From positions 372,001 through 436,000 of the forward strand of contig JAEWJT010000004.1 in assembly GCA_023386345.1 (NCBI GenBank): 64,000 nucleotides of DNA, in the 5' to 3' direction. The DNA comes from Bacillota bacterium. GTDB lineage: Bacteria; Bacillota; Clostridia; Tissierellales; Sedimentibacteraceae. Positions 54,001 to 62,266 of the stretch are shown piece after piece. The notes beneath the pieces were generated by a model. It saw nothing but the letters and a program-made list of their open reading frames with translations. It did no database searches and had not been told where the DNA came from. A program made the position numbers and the translations under genes. Positions within the stretch are counted from its first letter, which is position 1, and each line of letters starts with the position of its first letter.

Positions 54001-54569
54001 ATCACAAATATTTATGTGTTACTAATAAAAACGGTGATTTTAAAGTTTATGATAATAAATTTAAGCTTGTAATAAATCAAAATGTTTATTCAGATAAATT
54101 GTTGAATAAATATAAATCCTCAACTTTAGATATAGGTGAGTATTATATTATGGATTATGATAAACATATATTCTTAACCATAAAAGAAGAAGATAATCTT
54201 GTAGATGTAGTTAATGTAAATTTAACAACAAAAAATATAAGTAGTCTACCATATAATATTGAATTTAATTACAATAATCACTTTATTGACCCATCTAATG
54301 TATATATGATTTATCAAACTGGACCATCAGTTTATGATTATAGTGAATATGCAAAAAGAATCGTATTAAATTTTGAAGGTGCACAGCGTTCACTTATGGC
54401 TATAAACTTATTAAATACAAAACAAGTAACAATTAACAGTGACAATTGCTTATATGTTTTTTTCTACCCACAAAAGGATAGTCTTACCTATAACATGTAT
54501 ATAAAAAATGTAATGAGCTCTGATACAGAAAAGACTTATAATTTTGATAAGGAGTTTATGGGTGAGTAA
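51015..54569 (+). CDS. Long von Willebrand factor A lipoprotein with extra C-terminal domains
   Basis: 1184 residues. A signal peptide with lipobox IISC (Cys 26 or so) indicates surface anchoring. Residues about 65-510 match YfbK-type proteins: SADVDTASYSNIRRLINDG, VRIEEMINYF, a VWA domain with MIDAS DVSGSMHS near 166, and a C-terminal DUF3520-like part. YfbK proteins normally end near 500-570. Here about 600 residues follow: a segment near 600-720 recalling IseA-type DL-endopeptidase inhibitors (KFDFFVEHKEKLYYLDGD...), then beta-rich repeats like a propeller (YKLYILTGRNI-type strands). Start ATG 51015 behind GGAGG. The later domains are tentative. Confidence 0.8.
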   Translation: MKKLYKNVLILTIITLMIFTIISCKAKSVNDSGAYKNTDNAMYDVGYSTEKYNAEEYNSIPENNYKSVLDYPISTFSADVDTASYSNIRRLINDGQRVDIGAVRIEEMINYFKYDYPNPKDDEPFSVTTELSECPWNKDSKLMLIGLKTKDIDFSKSPNSNLVFLLDVSGSMHSYDKLSLMQKAFKMLTANLTEKDKVSIVTYASDDRVVLEGISGNNSEIINEALDNLSAGGSTHGSKGITTAYELAEKYFIKGGNNRVILATDGDLNVGLTSESELEKLITEKKNSGIFLSVLGFGTGNIKDNKMETLADKGNGNYSYIDSLYEAKKVLVDEMGATLVTVAKDVKLQVEFNPANVKGYRLIGYENRLLSTEDFNDDKKDAGEIGAGHSVTALYEIVLNDSKMEISSTKLKYQSNESANNTDELLTINIRYKKPDSNVSDLKSMVVNKNDYKEQLPNNLKFACAVAEFGMILKESKFIVDTNYNNVLELLDEKIVNDDKYRLELIELVKKAAQIYSFNIDVKETSSLSKINNEDSTIGFAHFDKTKYNSEEIKVLGAFDKAEDIFAWFTAYSGFINGINNSTDINDEVSINGGTYYRVNIENINTINDLKNYLNNYFDEKTIEGLLSIKQENGDKKFDFFVEHKEKLYYLDGDIAQGSLNEVESQFTKIVKNNDNKFTISVDMVWKGIFHDETHKYVNYNYTYEKINDKWIFTNFVLPRTYCVKYGVEKPEVLITGTSSDNEYTFTINKESGFFTLYKKHCSSSLIATKFEWLSEDQVPWESDIMELQDYWWDMEFNKLYILTGRNINPVSDIYCVDLDKGDITYYDTIRCNLRNINKNTNYIYFSDIPKFFDVYTSSEEEYIKKKYGNYIYNLRTNEKFYLNDSNNSMRELNDASVIFASNPKDEVIDISSYVDKNRINYINSIRKAIKKAHNNIEDTNIELYQIFITEQGNYQVVKINYDDCYNYCNYELWKVNNDKYEKVVENANNIFLTDNHKYLCVTNKNGDFKVYDNKFKLVINQNVYSDKLLNKYKSSTLDIGEYYIMDYDKHIFLTIKEEDNLVDVVNVNLTTKNISSLPYNIEFNYNNHFIDPSNVYMIYQTGPSVYDYSEYAKRIVLNFEGAQRSLMAINLLNTKQVTINSDNCLYVFFYPQKDSLTYNMYIKNVMSSDTEKTYNFDKEFMGE

Positions 54570-54678
54570 AATATTAAATATCATAGATGAAAAGCTAATC
54601 AAAGGTATTGTAAAGGTTGGAAATAGCTATTATTTCATATATGAACTAAAAAAATTGGATAAGAAATTATATAAATAG
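54562..54678 (+). CDS. Possible 38-residue small protein
   Basis: GTG 54562 is preceded by AAGGAG (54549-54554) at good spacing and overlaps the end of the VWA gene by eight bases. The peptide VSKILNIIDEKLIKGIVKVG... is Lys/Ile-rich and unlike anything recognised. It may be real and translationally coupled, or a chance ORF. Confidence 0.35.
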   Translation: MSKILNIIDEKLIKGIVKVGNSYYFIYELKKLDKKLYK

Positions 54679-54728
54679 GAAGTATAGATAAATAGCAATT
54701 TAGTTTTTTATTAATAATGGAGGAAACT

Positions 54729-55991
54729 ATGAAAACAAGAAAAATAACAAGAATTTGTATAAGTCTGTTGCTCTGTGCAATGACTATAAACTTTACAGGC
54801 TGTACTATGAAAGCGCAGGCAGCTAATTTATTGGATGGTATCACTGCTGCTAAGGTAAATGAAAAGCCCTTTGACGAATCATTTATAGCTTTAAATGCAG
54901 ACTTCTCTCTTAAAATTTTTAAAGAATCAATCAAAGAGAATGAAAACTCATTAATATCACCATTGTCAATCATGCTTGCTCTTGCTATGACTGCAAATGG
55001 TGCTGATGGACAGACAAAGAAAGAAATGGAAGAATTGCTTGGAGGTAAAATTAAGCTTGATGAACTAAATGAATATCTTTATAGTTATGTAAAAAATCTT
55101 CCGTCAGATAAAAAATATAAACTAAAGATTTCTAATGCTATATGGTTTCGTGATGATGAAAGCCAGTTAACAGTAGAAAGGGATTTTTTGCAAAAAAATG
55201 CTAATTATTATAATGCAGCTACATACAAGTCGGCATTTGACAGGCATACAGTAAATGACATTAACAAATGGGTTAAGAAAAATACTGATGGTATGATTGA
55301 TAAAATTCTTGATGAAATAGACAAAAATACAATTATGTATTTGATAAATGCTCTTGTGTTTGATGCTGAATGGGATACCATTTATGAAAAGCAGAGTGTA
55401 AAAGACAGCATATTTCATGCAATAAATGGGAGTGTACGCTCGGTTAAAATGATGTCATCTAGAGAAAGCAAATACATTTATACTGGAAAAGCTACAGGAT
55501 TTATTAAAAATTACAAGGACGGAAAATACAGTTTTGTTGCATTGCTTCCAAACGAGGATGTAGATATTAACGAATATATTGCGTCATTGACCGGAGAGGA
55601 TTTTATGCTGGCTATATCGAACGCAGAATCTGCAATAGTATCAGCTCAGTTACCGAAATTTAGCTTTGAGTATTCAATTAAAATGAACGATGCGCTGTCT
55701 TCACTTGGAATGCCAACAGCTTTTGATAGAGATTCAGCTGATTTTTCAAAGCTTGGCAGTTCGACTAATGGAAATATATTTATTGGAAATGTTATTCATA
55801 AGACTTTTATATCAGTTGATGAACTTGGTACAAAGGCTGGAGCTGTCACAAAAGTAGAGATGAATGCTACCTCAGCACCGAACATGGATATAAAATATGT
55901 AAAATTAGACCGACCATTTATCTATGCTATAATTGATAACACAACAAAGCTTCCATTTTTTATTGGTACTGTCATGGATATTCAAAAGTAA
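54729..55991 (+). CDS. Serpin family lipoprotein
   Basis: A 420-residue serine or cysteine protease inhibitor, with a signal peptide and lipobox ending FTGC (Cys near 25), so probably on the cell surface. Serpin motifs: NSLISPLSIMLALAMTANGADGQT, ISNAIWFRDD, LINALVFDAEWDTIYEK, FVALLPNED and the hinge-shutter region IGNVIHKTFISVDELGTKAGAVT. The reactive loop runs through VEMNATSAPNM and the C-terminus is DRPFIYAIIDNTTKLPFFIG. The small-residue hinge suggests an inhibitory serpin. GGAGG precedes ATG 54729. The target protease is unknown. Confidence 0.93.
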   Translation: MKTRKITRICISLLLCAMTINFTGCTMKAQAANLLDGITAAKVNEKPFDESFIALNADFSLKIFKESIKENENSLISPLSIMLALAMTANGADGQTKKEMEELLGGKIKLDELNEYLYSYVKNLPSDKKYKLKISNAIWFRDDESQLTVERDFLQKNANYYNAATYKSAFDRHTVNDINKWVKKNTDGMIDKILDEIDKNTIMYLINALVFDAEWDTIYEKQSVKDSIFHAINGSVRSVKMMSSRESKYIYTGKATGFIKNYKDGKYSFVALLPNEDVDINEYIASLTGEDFMLAISNAESAIVSAQLPKFSFEYSIKMNDALSSLGMPTAFDRDSADFSKLGSSTNGNIFIGNVIHKTFISVDELGTKAGAVTKVEMNATSAPNMDIKYVKLDRPFIYAIIDNTTKLPFFIGTVMDIQK

Positions 55992-56011
55992 AAATTATAT
56001 AGATAACTATT

Positions 56012-56047
56012 AAAAAAACAGTCTAAATAAAATTAGATTGTTTTTTT
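56012..56047 (+). terminator. Terminator after the serpin gene
   Basis: A 15-base stem (56012-56026 with 56033-56047, one G-U pair) ending in seven Ts. Confidence 0.9.
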
Positions 56048-56048
56048 G

Positions 56049-56077
56049 TTGAAAACAAATGTCGAGAATGGTATAAT
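56049..56077 (+). promoter_or_regulatory. Promoter of the miaB-mutSL-miaA block
   Basis: TTGAAA (56049-56054), 17-base spacer, TATAAT (56072-56077), directly after the terminator. Confidence 0.75.
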
Positions 56078-56133
56078 ATTTAGGTATTAAATGTTTCGAT
56101 ATAATCGAAATTATGTAACATTGGAGGAATTTA

Positions 56134-57462
56134 ATGAGTAGAACTTTTCACATTTTAACATATGGCTGTCAAATGAATGAGCATGATTCTGAGAAAATCA
56201 GCGGTATGTTAAATTCAATAGGATATAAAGAATTAGATAACGATAATAAGGATGCAATTTCTTCTGCAGATTTAGTTATATTAAATACATGCTTAATTAG
56301 AGAAAATGCGGCACAAAAAGTATTTGGCAAGCTCGGAGCATTAAAAGGACTTAAAAGAAAAAATCCTAATATGCTTATAGCAGTTTGTGGATGTATGATG
56401 CAAAAAGAAGAGGTTAGAAAACAAACACTAAAAAAATGCCCTTTTATAGATATAATTTTTGGTACTAACAATATTCACGAGTTGCCTGAATTAATTAAAA
56501 AAGCTCATATCGAAAAGGCAGTTAGCATAATAGAAAATACAGAAAAAATTTATGAAGATATGCCAAAAGCAAGAAAATATTCGCATAAAGCACTTGTAAA
56601 TATAACCTATGGCTGCAACAATTTCTGTACTTATTGTGTAGTTCCTTATACAAGAGGCAGAGAAAAAAGCAGAGAGCCAGAGGATATCTTAAATGAAATA
56701 AGAAATTTAGCTAAAAATGGTTGTAAAGAAGTAACTCTTCTTGGACAAAATGTCAATTCTTACGGCAAAAACCTTTCAAATGAATTTAGTTTCGCAGAAT
56801 TATTAAGAGAAATTAGTAAAATTGATGGTATAGAATTTATTAGATTTATGACATCTCATCCAAAGGATTTATCAGATGATTTAATTAATGCTATCAAGGA
56901 ATCTGAAAAAATATGCAATCATGTTCATTTGCCTGTACAATCAGGAAGCAACAATATTTTAAAAGAAATGAACAGAAAATATACAAGAGAACATTATATA
57001 GCTTTAGCTGACAAGATACGTCGTGAAATACCTGATGTGGCAATAACAACTGATATTATTGTCGGATTTCCTGGGGAGACTGCGGATGATTTCATGGAAA
57101 CAGTGGATTTAGTTAAAAATGTACAATATGAATCAGCTTTTACATTCCTTTATTCGCCACGTGAGGGAACAAAGGCTGCTACTATGGAAAATCAAATACC
57201 TGAAGATGAGAAACACGAGAGATTTAATCATCTTTTAGACACATTATATCCTATAGCTCTTAGAAAAAATGAAGAGTGTATAGGAAAAACATACAAGATA
57301 TTAGTAGATGAAGTAAGTAAAAGTTCTAGCGAATATTTAACTGGAAGAACAGAACATTTTAGATTAGTTCACTTTAAAGGTGACAAAAGCTTGATTGGTA
57401 AAATTGTAAATGTAAAAATTGATACTGTAAAAACCTTCTTCCTTGAAGGAACAATTGTATAA
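56134..57462 (+). CDS. miaB: tRNA-2-methylthio-N6-dimethylallyladenosine synthase
   Basis: A 442-residue radical-SAM methylthiotransferase adding ms2 to i6A37 of tRNAs that read UNN codons. The UPF0004 domain carries Cys 12 (YGCQMN), 53 (NTCLIREN) and 87 (CGCM). The radical-SAM cluster is C161-x3-C165-x2-C168 (CNNFCTYC), followed by VPYTRGREKSR. A C-terminal TRAM domain ends the protein. GGAGG precedes the ATG. Its product acts after MiaA, encoded downstream. Confidence 0.96.
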   Translation: MSRTFHILTYGCQMNEHDSEKISGMLNSIGYKELDNDNKDAISSADLVILNTCLIRENAAQKVFGKLGALKGLKRKNPNMLIAVCGCMMQKEEVRKQTLKKCPFIDIIFGTNNIHELPELIKKAHIEKAVSIIENTEKIYEDMPKARKYSHKALVNITYGCNNFCTYCVVPYTRGREKSREPEDILNEIRNLAKNGCKEVTLLGQNVNSYGKNLSNEFSFAELLREISKIDGIEFIRFMTSHPKDLSDDLINAIKESEKICNHVHLPVQSGSNNILKEMNRKYTREHYIALADKIRREIPDVAITTDIIVGFPGETADDFMETVDLVKNVQYESAFTFLYSPREGTKAATMENQIPEDEKHERFNHLLDTLYPIALRKNEECIGKTYKILVDEVSKSSSEYLTGRTEHFRLVHFKGDKSLIGKIVNVKIDTVKTFFLEGTIV

Positions 57463-57540
57463 TATTAAACAGAATTATTAATTTTTCAACGTAGCCGAGA
57501 TTATGGTTTCTTAAAACCATATTGAGAGGAGATTAAATTA

Positions 57541-60162
57541 ATGTCACAAAAATTAACGCCTATGATGCAGCAATACATGGAATTAAAAGAAAATTACAAG
57601 GATTGTATCGTTTTGTACAGACTTGGTGACTTTTATGAAATGTTTTTTGACGATGCAATAGTTGCTTCAAAGGTTCTTGAGATAGCATTAACAGGCAGGG
57701 ACTGCGGTCTTGATGAAAGAGCTCCAATGTGCGGAGTTCCTCATCATGCAGTTGATAATTATATACCTAAACTTATAGAAAATGGTCTAAAGGTTGCTAT
57801 TTGTGAGCAAATGGAAGATCCCGCAACAGCAAAAGGAATAGTTAAAAGAGATGTTGTAAGAGTTATCACACCGGGTACAATAATTGATCAAAATATGCTC
57901 GAGGATAAGTCAAATAACTATTTGTGCAGTTTATATCTTACAAATAGTGGTTTTGGTATGTCCTATGTTGACGTATCTACGGGTGATTTGTTGGTAACAG
58001 AATATCATTCCAATAATAGCAATGCTTTATATGATGCAATTGTCGGTGAAATCATAAAAATCAATCCATCAGAAATTATTGCCAATTCCATTATAAATAA
58101 TGATATTATAGATTCAAAAATTAACTGCTTAAATAAAATTAATACAATAGAAGAATACAAGGAACTGATATTAAAGCATTTTAATGTAATATCTCTTGAC
58201 ACATTTGGAATAACTGACAATATTAACACAATTATGTCTCTTGGAATACTTTTAGAGTATCTTTATGCTACTCAAAAAATATCATTAGAGCATATTAATA
58301 AGATTGATAGCTATAAAATTGGAGATTATGTACAATTAGACAGCAGCACACGAAAAAATTTGGAGCTGACTGAAACAATGCGTGGGAAAAAGGGACAAGG
58401 TACTTTGTATCATGTTATTGACTATACTATGACCGCAATGGGCGGAAGACTTTTGAAGAAATGGATAGAAGAGCCTTTAAGATCACAAAGCTTAATCAAT
58501 CAAAGGCTTGATGCCGTATCAGAATTATATGACAATATAATGGTTTCTAACAACATCAAAGAATACATGAAGAAAATATATGACATTGAAAGACTTATTG
58601 GCAGAATAGTTTATGGTAACTGTACTGGACGAGATTTAATTGCACTAAAACAATCCATATCAAATCTGCCTGATTTTAAGTCTGAGTTGTCATTTTCTGA
58701 AGTTGAATTAATAAAAGAAATTTATGAAAGATTTGATATATTATCAGATGTTTTTGAATTGTTAGAAAAATCTATAGTAGAAGAACCTCCTATATCCGTT
58801 AAGGAGGGTGGAGTGATAAAATCAGGCTTTAATGCTGAGCTTGACGAAATTAAAGAAATATCAGTTAATGGTAAAGAATGGATTTCTAATTTACAAAATA
58901 TAGAGCGTGAGAGAACTGGTATTAAAAATTTAAAAATAGGCTACAACAAAATATTTGGATATTTTATAGAGATAACACAGTCAAATGTAAAAAATGCTCC
59001 GGATTATTATACTAGAAAACAGACATTAGCAAACTGCGAAAGATTTGTAACTCCGGAGCTTAAAGAAATGGAGTCTAAAATTCTTAATGCTGATGAGCAA
59101 ATTATGAAGCTTGAATATAATTTATTTTTAGAAATTAGACAATATATTAAGGAGCAAATTACACGTATTCAAAATACTGCTCATGACATAGCAATAATTG
59201 ATGGCATCAATTCACTTTCAATAGCAGCGGTTAAAAATAACTATGTTCGACCAAATATAAATAATGGAAACAATATACATATAATCGAGGGCAGACACCC
59301 AGTAATAGAAAAATTAATAAAAAACGAAATGTTTGTACCAAATGACACGATGATAGACAACAAAAAGCTTAGAATGTCTATTATAACCGGTCCAAATATG
59401 GCAGGTAAATCAACATATATGAGGCAGGTTGCACTAATTACCCTATTAGCACATGTCGGAAGCTTTATTCCAGCCAAGGAAGCAGATATTTGCATAGTGG
59501 ACAAGATATTTACTCGTGTTGGTGCAAGCGACGATTTAGCTCAAGGGCAAAGTACATTTATGGTTGAAATGTCTGAGGTATCAAATATATTAAAAAATGC
59601 AACTGAAAACAGCTTGCTTATTTTAGATGAAATCGGTAGAGGTACAAGCACCTATGATGGACTTAGTATAGCTTGGTCAGTTGTTGAATACATAACTAAA
59701 AAAATAAAAGCAAAGACACTGTTTGCCACACATTACCACGAGCTTTCGGAACTAGAAGACAAAATAGATTCTATTAAGAACTTTAGGATTTTAATTAAGG
59801 AATCAGGAGACAAAATAACTTTCCTTAGAAAAATTGTAGAGGGTAGCGTTGATAAAAGCTATGGTATTCAAGTTGCAAACTTAGCGGGACTTCCTGTAGA
59901 GGTTATAAATCGTGCTAAGGAAATCATAATGCAGCTTGAAGAAAGTGATATAAATAAGCCATTTACTTCTCACAAAAAAAGAGAGCGTGTAACTGATAGA
60001 TTTCAGTTATCAATGTTTGGCAATATTGGTAATCCTGAAGCTGATAATAAATATAAAAACTATGTAGAAGAAAATATTTCTAATATTGATATAAATTCAT
60101 TAACTCCTATGGATGCAATGAATTTGTTAAATGAGCTAGTGAAAAAATCAAAAACTATATAA
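57541..60162 (+). CDS. mutS: DNA mismatch repair protein MutS
   Basis: An 873-residue mismatch-recognition ATPase. The N-terminal mismatch motif LGDFYEMFFDDA contains the Phe-x-Glu that inserts at mispairs (near residue 37). The ATPase has Walker A GPNMAGKST (near 617), the signature STFMVEMSEVSNIL, Walker B LLILDEIGRGTSTYDGLS and FATHYHELSELE. Length is normal. GAGGAGA precedes the ATG. A short palindrome (ATGGTTTcttaAAACCAT, near 57503-57520) lies in the gap to miaB. Confidence 0.97.
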   Translation: MSQKLTPMMQQYMELKENYKDCIVLYRLGDFYEMFFDDAIVASKVLEIALTGRDCGLDERAPMCGVPHHAVDNYIPKLIENGLKVAICEQMEDPATAKGIVKRDVVRVITPGTIIDQNMLEDKSNNYLCSLYLTNSGFGMSYVDVSTGDLLVTEYHSNNSNALYDAIVGEIIKINPSEIIANSIINNDIIDSKINCLNKINTIEEYKELILKHFNVISLDTFGITDNINTIMSLGILLEYLYATQKISLEHINKIDSYKIGDYVQLDSSTRKNLELTETMRGKKGQGTLYHVIDYTMTAMGGRLLKKWIEEPLRSQSLINQRLDAVSELYDNIMVSNNIKEYMKKIYDIERLIGRIVYGNCTGRDLIALKQSISNLPDFKSELSFSEVELIKEIYERFDILSDVFELLEKSIVEEPPISVKEGGVIKSGFNAELDEIKEISVNGKEWISNLQNIERERTGIKNLKIGYNKIFGYFIEITQSNVKNAPDYYTRKQTLANCERFVTPELKEMESKILNADEQIMKLEYNLFLEIRQYIKEQITRIQNTAHDIAIIDGINSLSIAAVKNNYVRPNINNGNNIHIIEGRHPVIEKLIKNEMFVPNDTMIDNKKLRMSIITGPNMAGKSTYMRQVALITLLAHVGSFIPAKEADICIVDKIFTRVGASDDLAQGQSTFMVEMSEVSNILKNATENSLLILDEIGRGTSTYDGLSIAWSVVEYITKKIKAKTLFATHYHELSELEDKIDSIKNFRILIKESGDKITFLRKIVEGSVDKSYGIQVANLAGLPVEVINRAKEIIMQLEESDINKPFTSHKKRERVTDRFQLSMFGNIGNPEADNKYKNYVEENISNIDINSLTPMDAMNLLNELVKKSKTI

Positions 60163-60245
60163 AGATTAAATATTAATATATATGATTTTAGAGGTGTAGG
60201 GAGTGGCTCTGCATCTATCTTTCCAAGAAAGGAAGGTATACCAAC

Positions 60246-62207
60246 ATGATAAAGCAATTGGATAACAGCACTATAAATAAAATTGCCGCTGGTGAGGTTA
60301 TAGAAAGTCCAAAGTCAATAGTTAAGGAGCTAGTTGAGAACTCTATTGATGCAAAGGCTGATGAAATTATAATTGAGATAAAAAATGGTGGTAAAAAATA
60401 TATCAGAATAACAGACAATGGCGTGGGTATAAAAAAAGACGAAATAGAGGATGCCTTTAAGCGTCATTATACAAGTAAAATAAACACATCTGATGATTTG
60501 GAAACTTTGCATACTCTTGGCTTTAGAGGTGAAGCATTAGCAAGTATAGCAGCTGTTGCAAAAGTTGAGATTATATCAAGGACTGCTGATGATATATCAG
60601 GAACTAAGCTTATGATAGAGGGTGGTATAACTGTACTTAAAGAAGATATCGGCTGCCCTATAGGCACAACTATAATTGTTACTGACTTATTCTATAATGT
60701 GCCTGCACGTCTTAAATTCCTAAAAAGCGATACATCAGAAAGCACAGCTATAAATGAAATTGTTGTAAATCTATCACTTTGTTCTACAAATGTTTCTTTT
60801 AAGTACATGAACAATGGTGGTACAGTTTTTAAAACACCTAAGTCTGAAAATATGCTCAATGTTATCTCAAGCCTTTATGACAAGGATATGGTACGTTCAC
60901 TTATTGAGTTGAATTATGAGGGTGAGTTAATTAAGGTTACTGGTTATACAACTAATTTAAACTATCATAGAGGAAATAGAAAATATCAGCTGTTGTTTGT
61001 CAATAACAGGTTTATAAAGCATAAAAGAGTTAATTTTTTTATTGAAGCAGCATATCATACCTTGCTTCCAAAAGATAAATATCCAGCTTGCTTTATAAAA
61101 ATTGATATTGATACAAGCTTGATAGATGTAAATGTTCATCCAGCAAAAACAGAAATTAGGATAAAGGATGAAGAAAAAGTTTTAAATGAGCTTAAAGTGG
61201 CTATATACAAGTCGCTTAGAGGTGTTAATTTAGTAAAAGAAGTTAGAAGTGAAACTGTTGTTAAAAATCCATCTTCTATTAGTAAATTTAATGAAAAGTT
61301 ATTGTTTTATGAAGAAGCAAGTAATAATATTTATACAGTTACCGATAATAAAACTAATTATAATGCAAATGATACTATTGAAAAAGACAGTGTAAAAATT
61401 ATTGATTATACCGGAGAGGTTTCTAATTATTCTATGAATAAATCTTCAGATTTTATAGAAGATTTCAAGAAAATTGAATATTCTAATAAAAATATAGATT
61501 TAGATATTATAGAGACTACAAATAAACTGGACACTGTAAAAGAAACTGAAACTCTTAAATTCGCTGATAATTTAGATATTATTAATTCTCCAGATAAAGC
61601 TATTGATGATAAAACCACCATATCACAGCTAAGGGTGATTGGAATGTTATTTAGTACATACATCTTGTGTGAAAGTATTCTGACAAATGAATTTTATATG
61701 ATAGATCAGCATGCGGCTCATGAGCGCATAAATTATGAAATGTATTTAGATCAAATAGAAAATAGAAAAATTGTATTGCAGGAATTATTGATACCAGAAG
61801 TAATTAATATGTCCTATGAGGATTATTATTTAGCAATAAGCAATAAGGATTTTTTTGAGAAAATAGGCATACCTATTGAAAGCTTTGGAAATAATGATAT
61901 ATTGATAAGCAGCATACCACTTATCTTTGTTGAGATGAACATTAAAGATTTATTTTTAACTGTTTTAGATTCAATAAAAGAAGTTAGAAAAAATAGTAAT
62001 CTTGATATTGAAATGAGGAAGATTATTAAAAATGCTTGTGTTAAATCAGTTAAAGCAGGGGATAATTTGCATAGTATGGAAATTAGGAGGCTAATTGAGG
62101 ATTTATCAAATGCTAAAAGCCCTTATACCTGCCCGCATGGACGTCCAACAATTATAAAGATGACAAGATACGAAGTGGAAAGAATGTTTGAGAGAATACA
62201 GTTATAA
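60246..62207 (+). CDS. mutL: DNA mismatch repair protein MutL
   Basis: A 653-residue GHKL ATPase and matchmaker for MutS. N-terminal motifs: IAAGEVIESPKSIVKELVENSIDA, ITDNGVGI, TLGFRGEALASIAAV and VNVHPAKTEIR. The C-terminal domain carries the endonuclease motif DQHAAHERINYE (near 485) and CPHGRP (near 628), so this is the nicking type of MutL used by bacteria lacking MutH. AAGGAAGG precedes the ATG. The linker near 345-450 is low complexity. Confidence 0.97.
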   Translation: MIKQLDNSTINKIAAGEVIESPKSIVKELVENSIDAKADEIIIEIKNGGKKYIRITDNGVGIKKDEIEDAFKRHYTSKINTSDDLETLHTLGFRGEALASIAAVAKVEIISRTADDISGTKLMIEGGITVLKEDIGCPIGTTIIVTDLFYNVPARLKFLKSDTSESTAINEIVVNLSLCSTNVSFKYMNNGGTVFKTPKSENMLNVISSLYDKDMVRSLIELNYEGELIKVTGYTTNLNYHRGNRKYQLLFVNNRFIKHKRVNFFIEAAYHTLLPKDKYPACFIKIDIDTSLIDVNVHPAKTEIRIKDEEKVLNELKVAIYKSLRGVNLVKEVRSETVVKNPSSISKFNEKLLFYEEASNNIYTVTDNKTNYNANDTIEKDSVKIIDYTGEVSNYSMNKSSDFIEDFKKIEYSNKNIDLDIIETTNKLDTVKETETLKFADNLDIINSPDKAIDDKTTISQLRVIGMLFSTYILCESILTNEFYMIDQHAAHERINYEMYLDQIENRKIVLQELLIPEVINMSYEDYYLAISNKDFFEKIGIPIESFGNNDILISSIPLIFVEMNIKDLFLTVLDSIKEVRKNSNLDIEMRKIIKNACVKSVKAGDNLHSMEIRRLIEDLSNAKSPYTCPHGRPTIIKMTRYEVERMFERIQL

Positions 62208-62266
62208 TTAATGGTTATGGGTTGCCATTATCAACCTAAATATATTATACAAGGAATGTGAGTTAA

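Noticed and set aside
57498..57540. Terminator between miaB and mutS
   Set aside because: The ATGGTTT/AAACCAT palindrome is short and has no T-run; the genes are likely co-transcribed.
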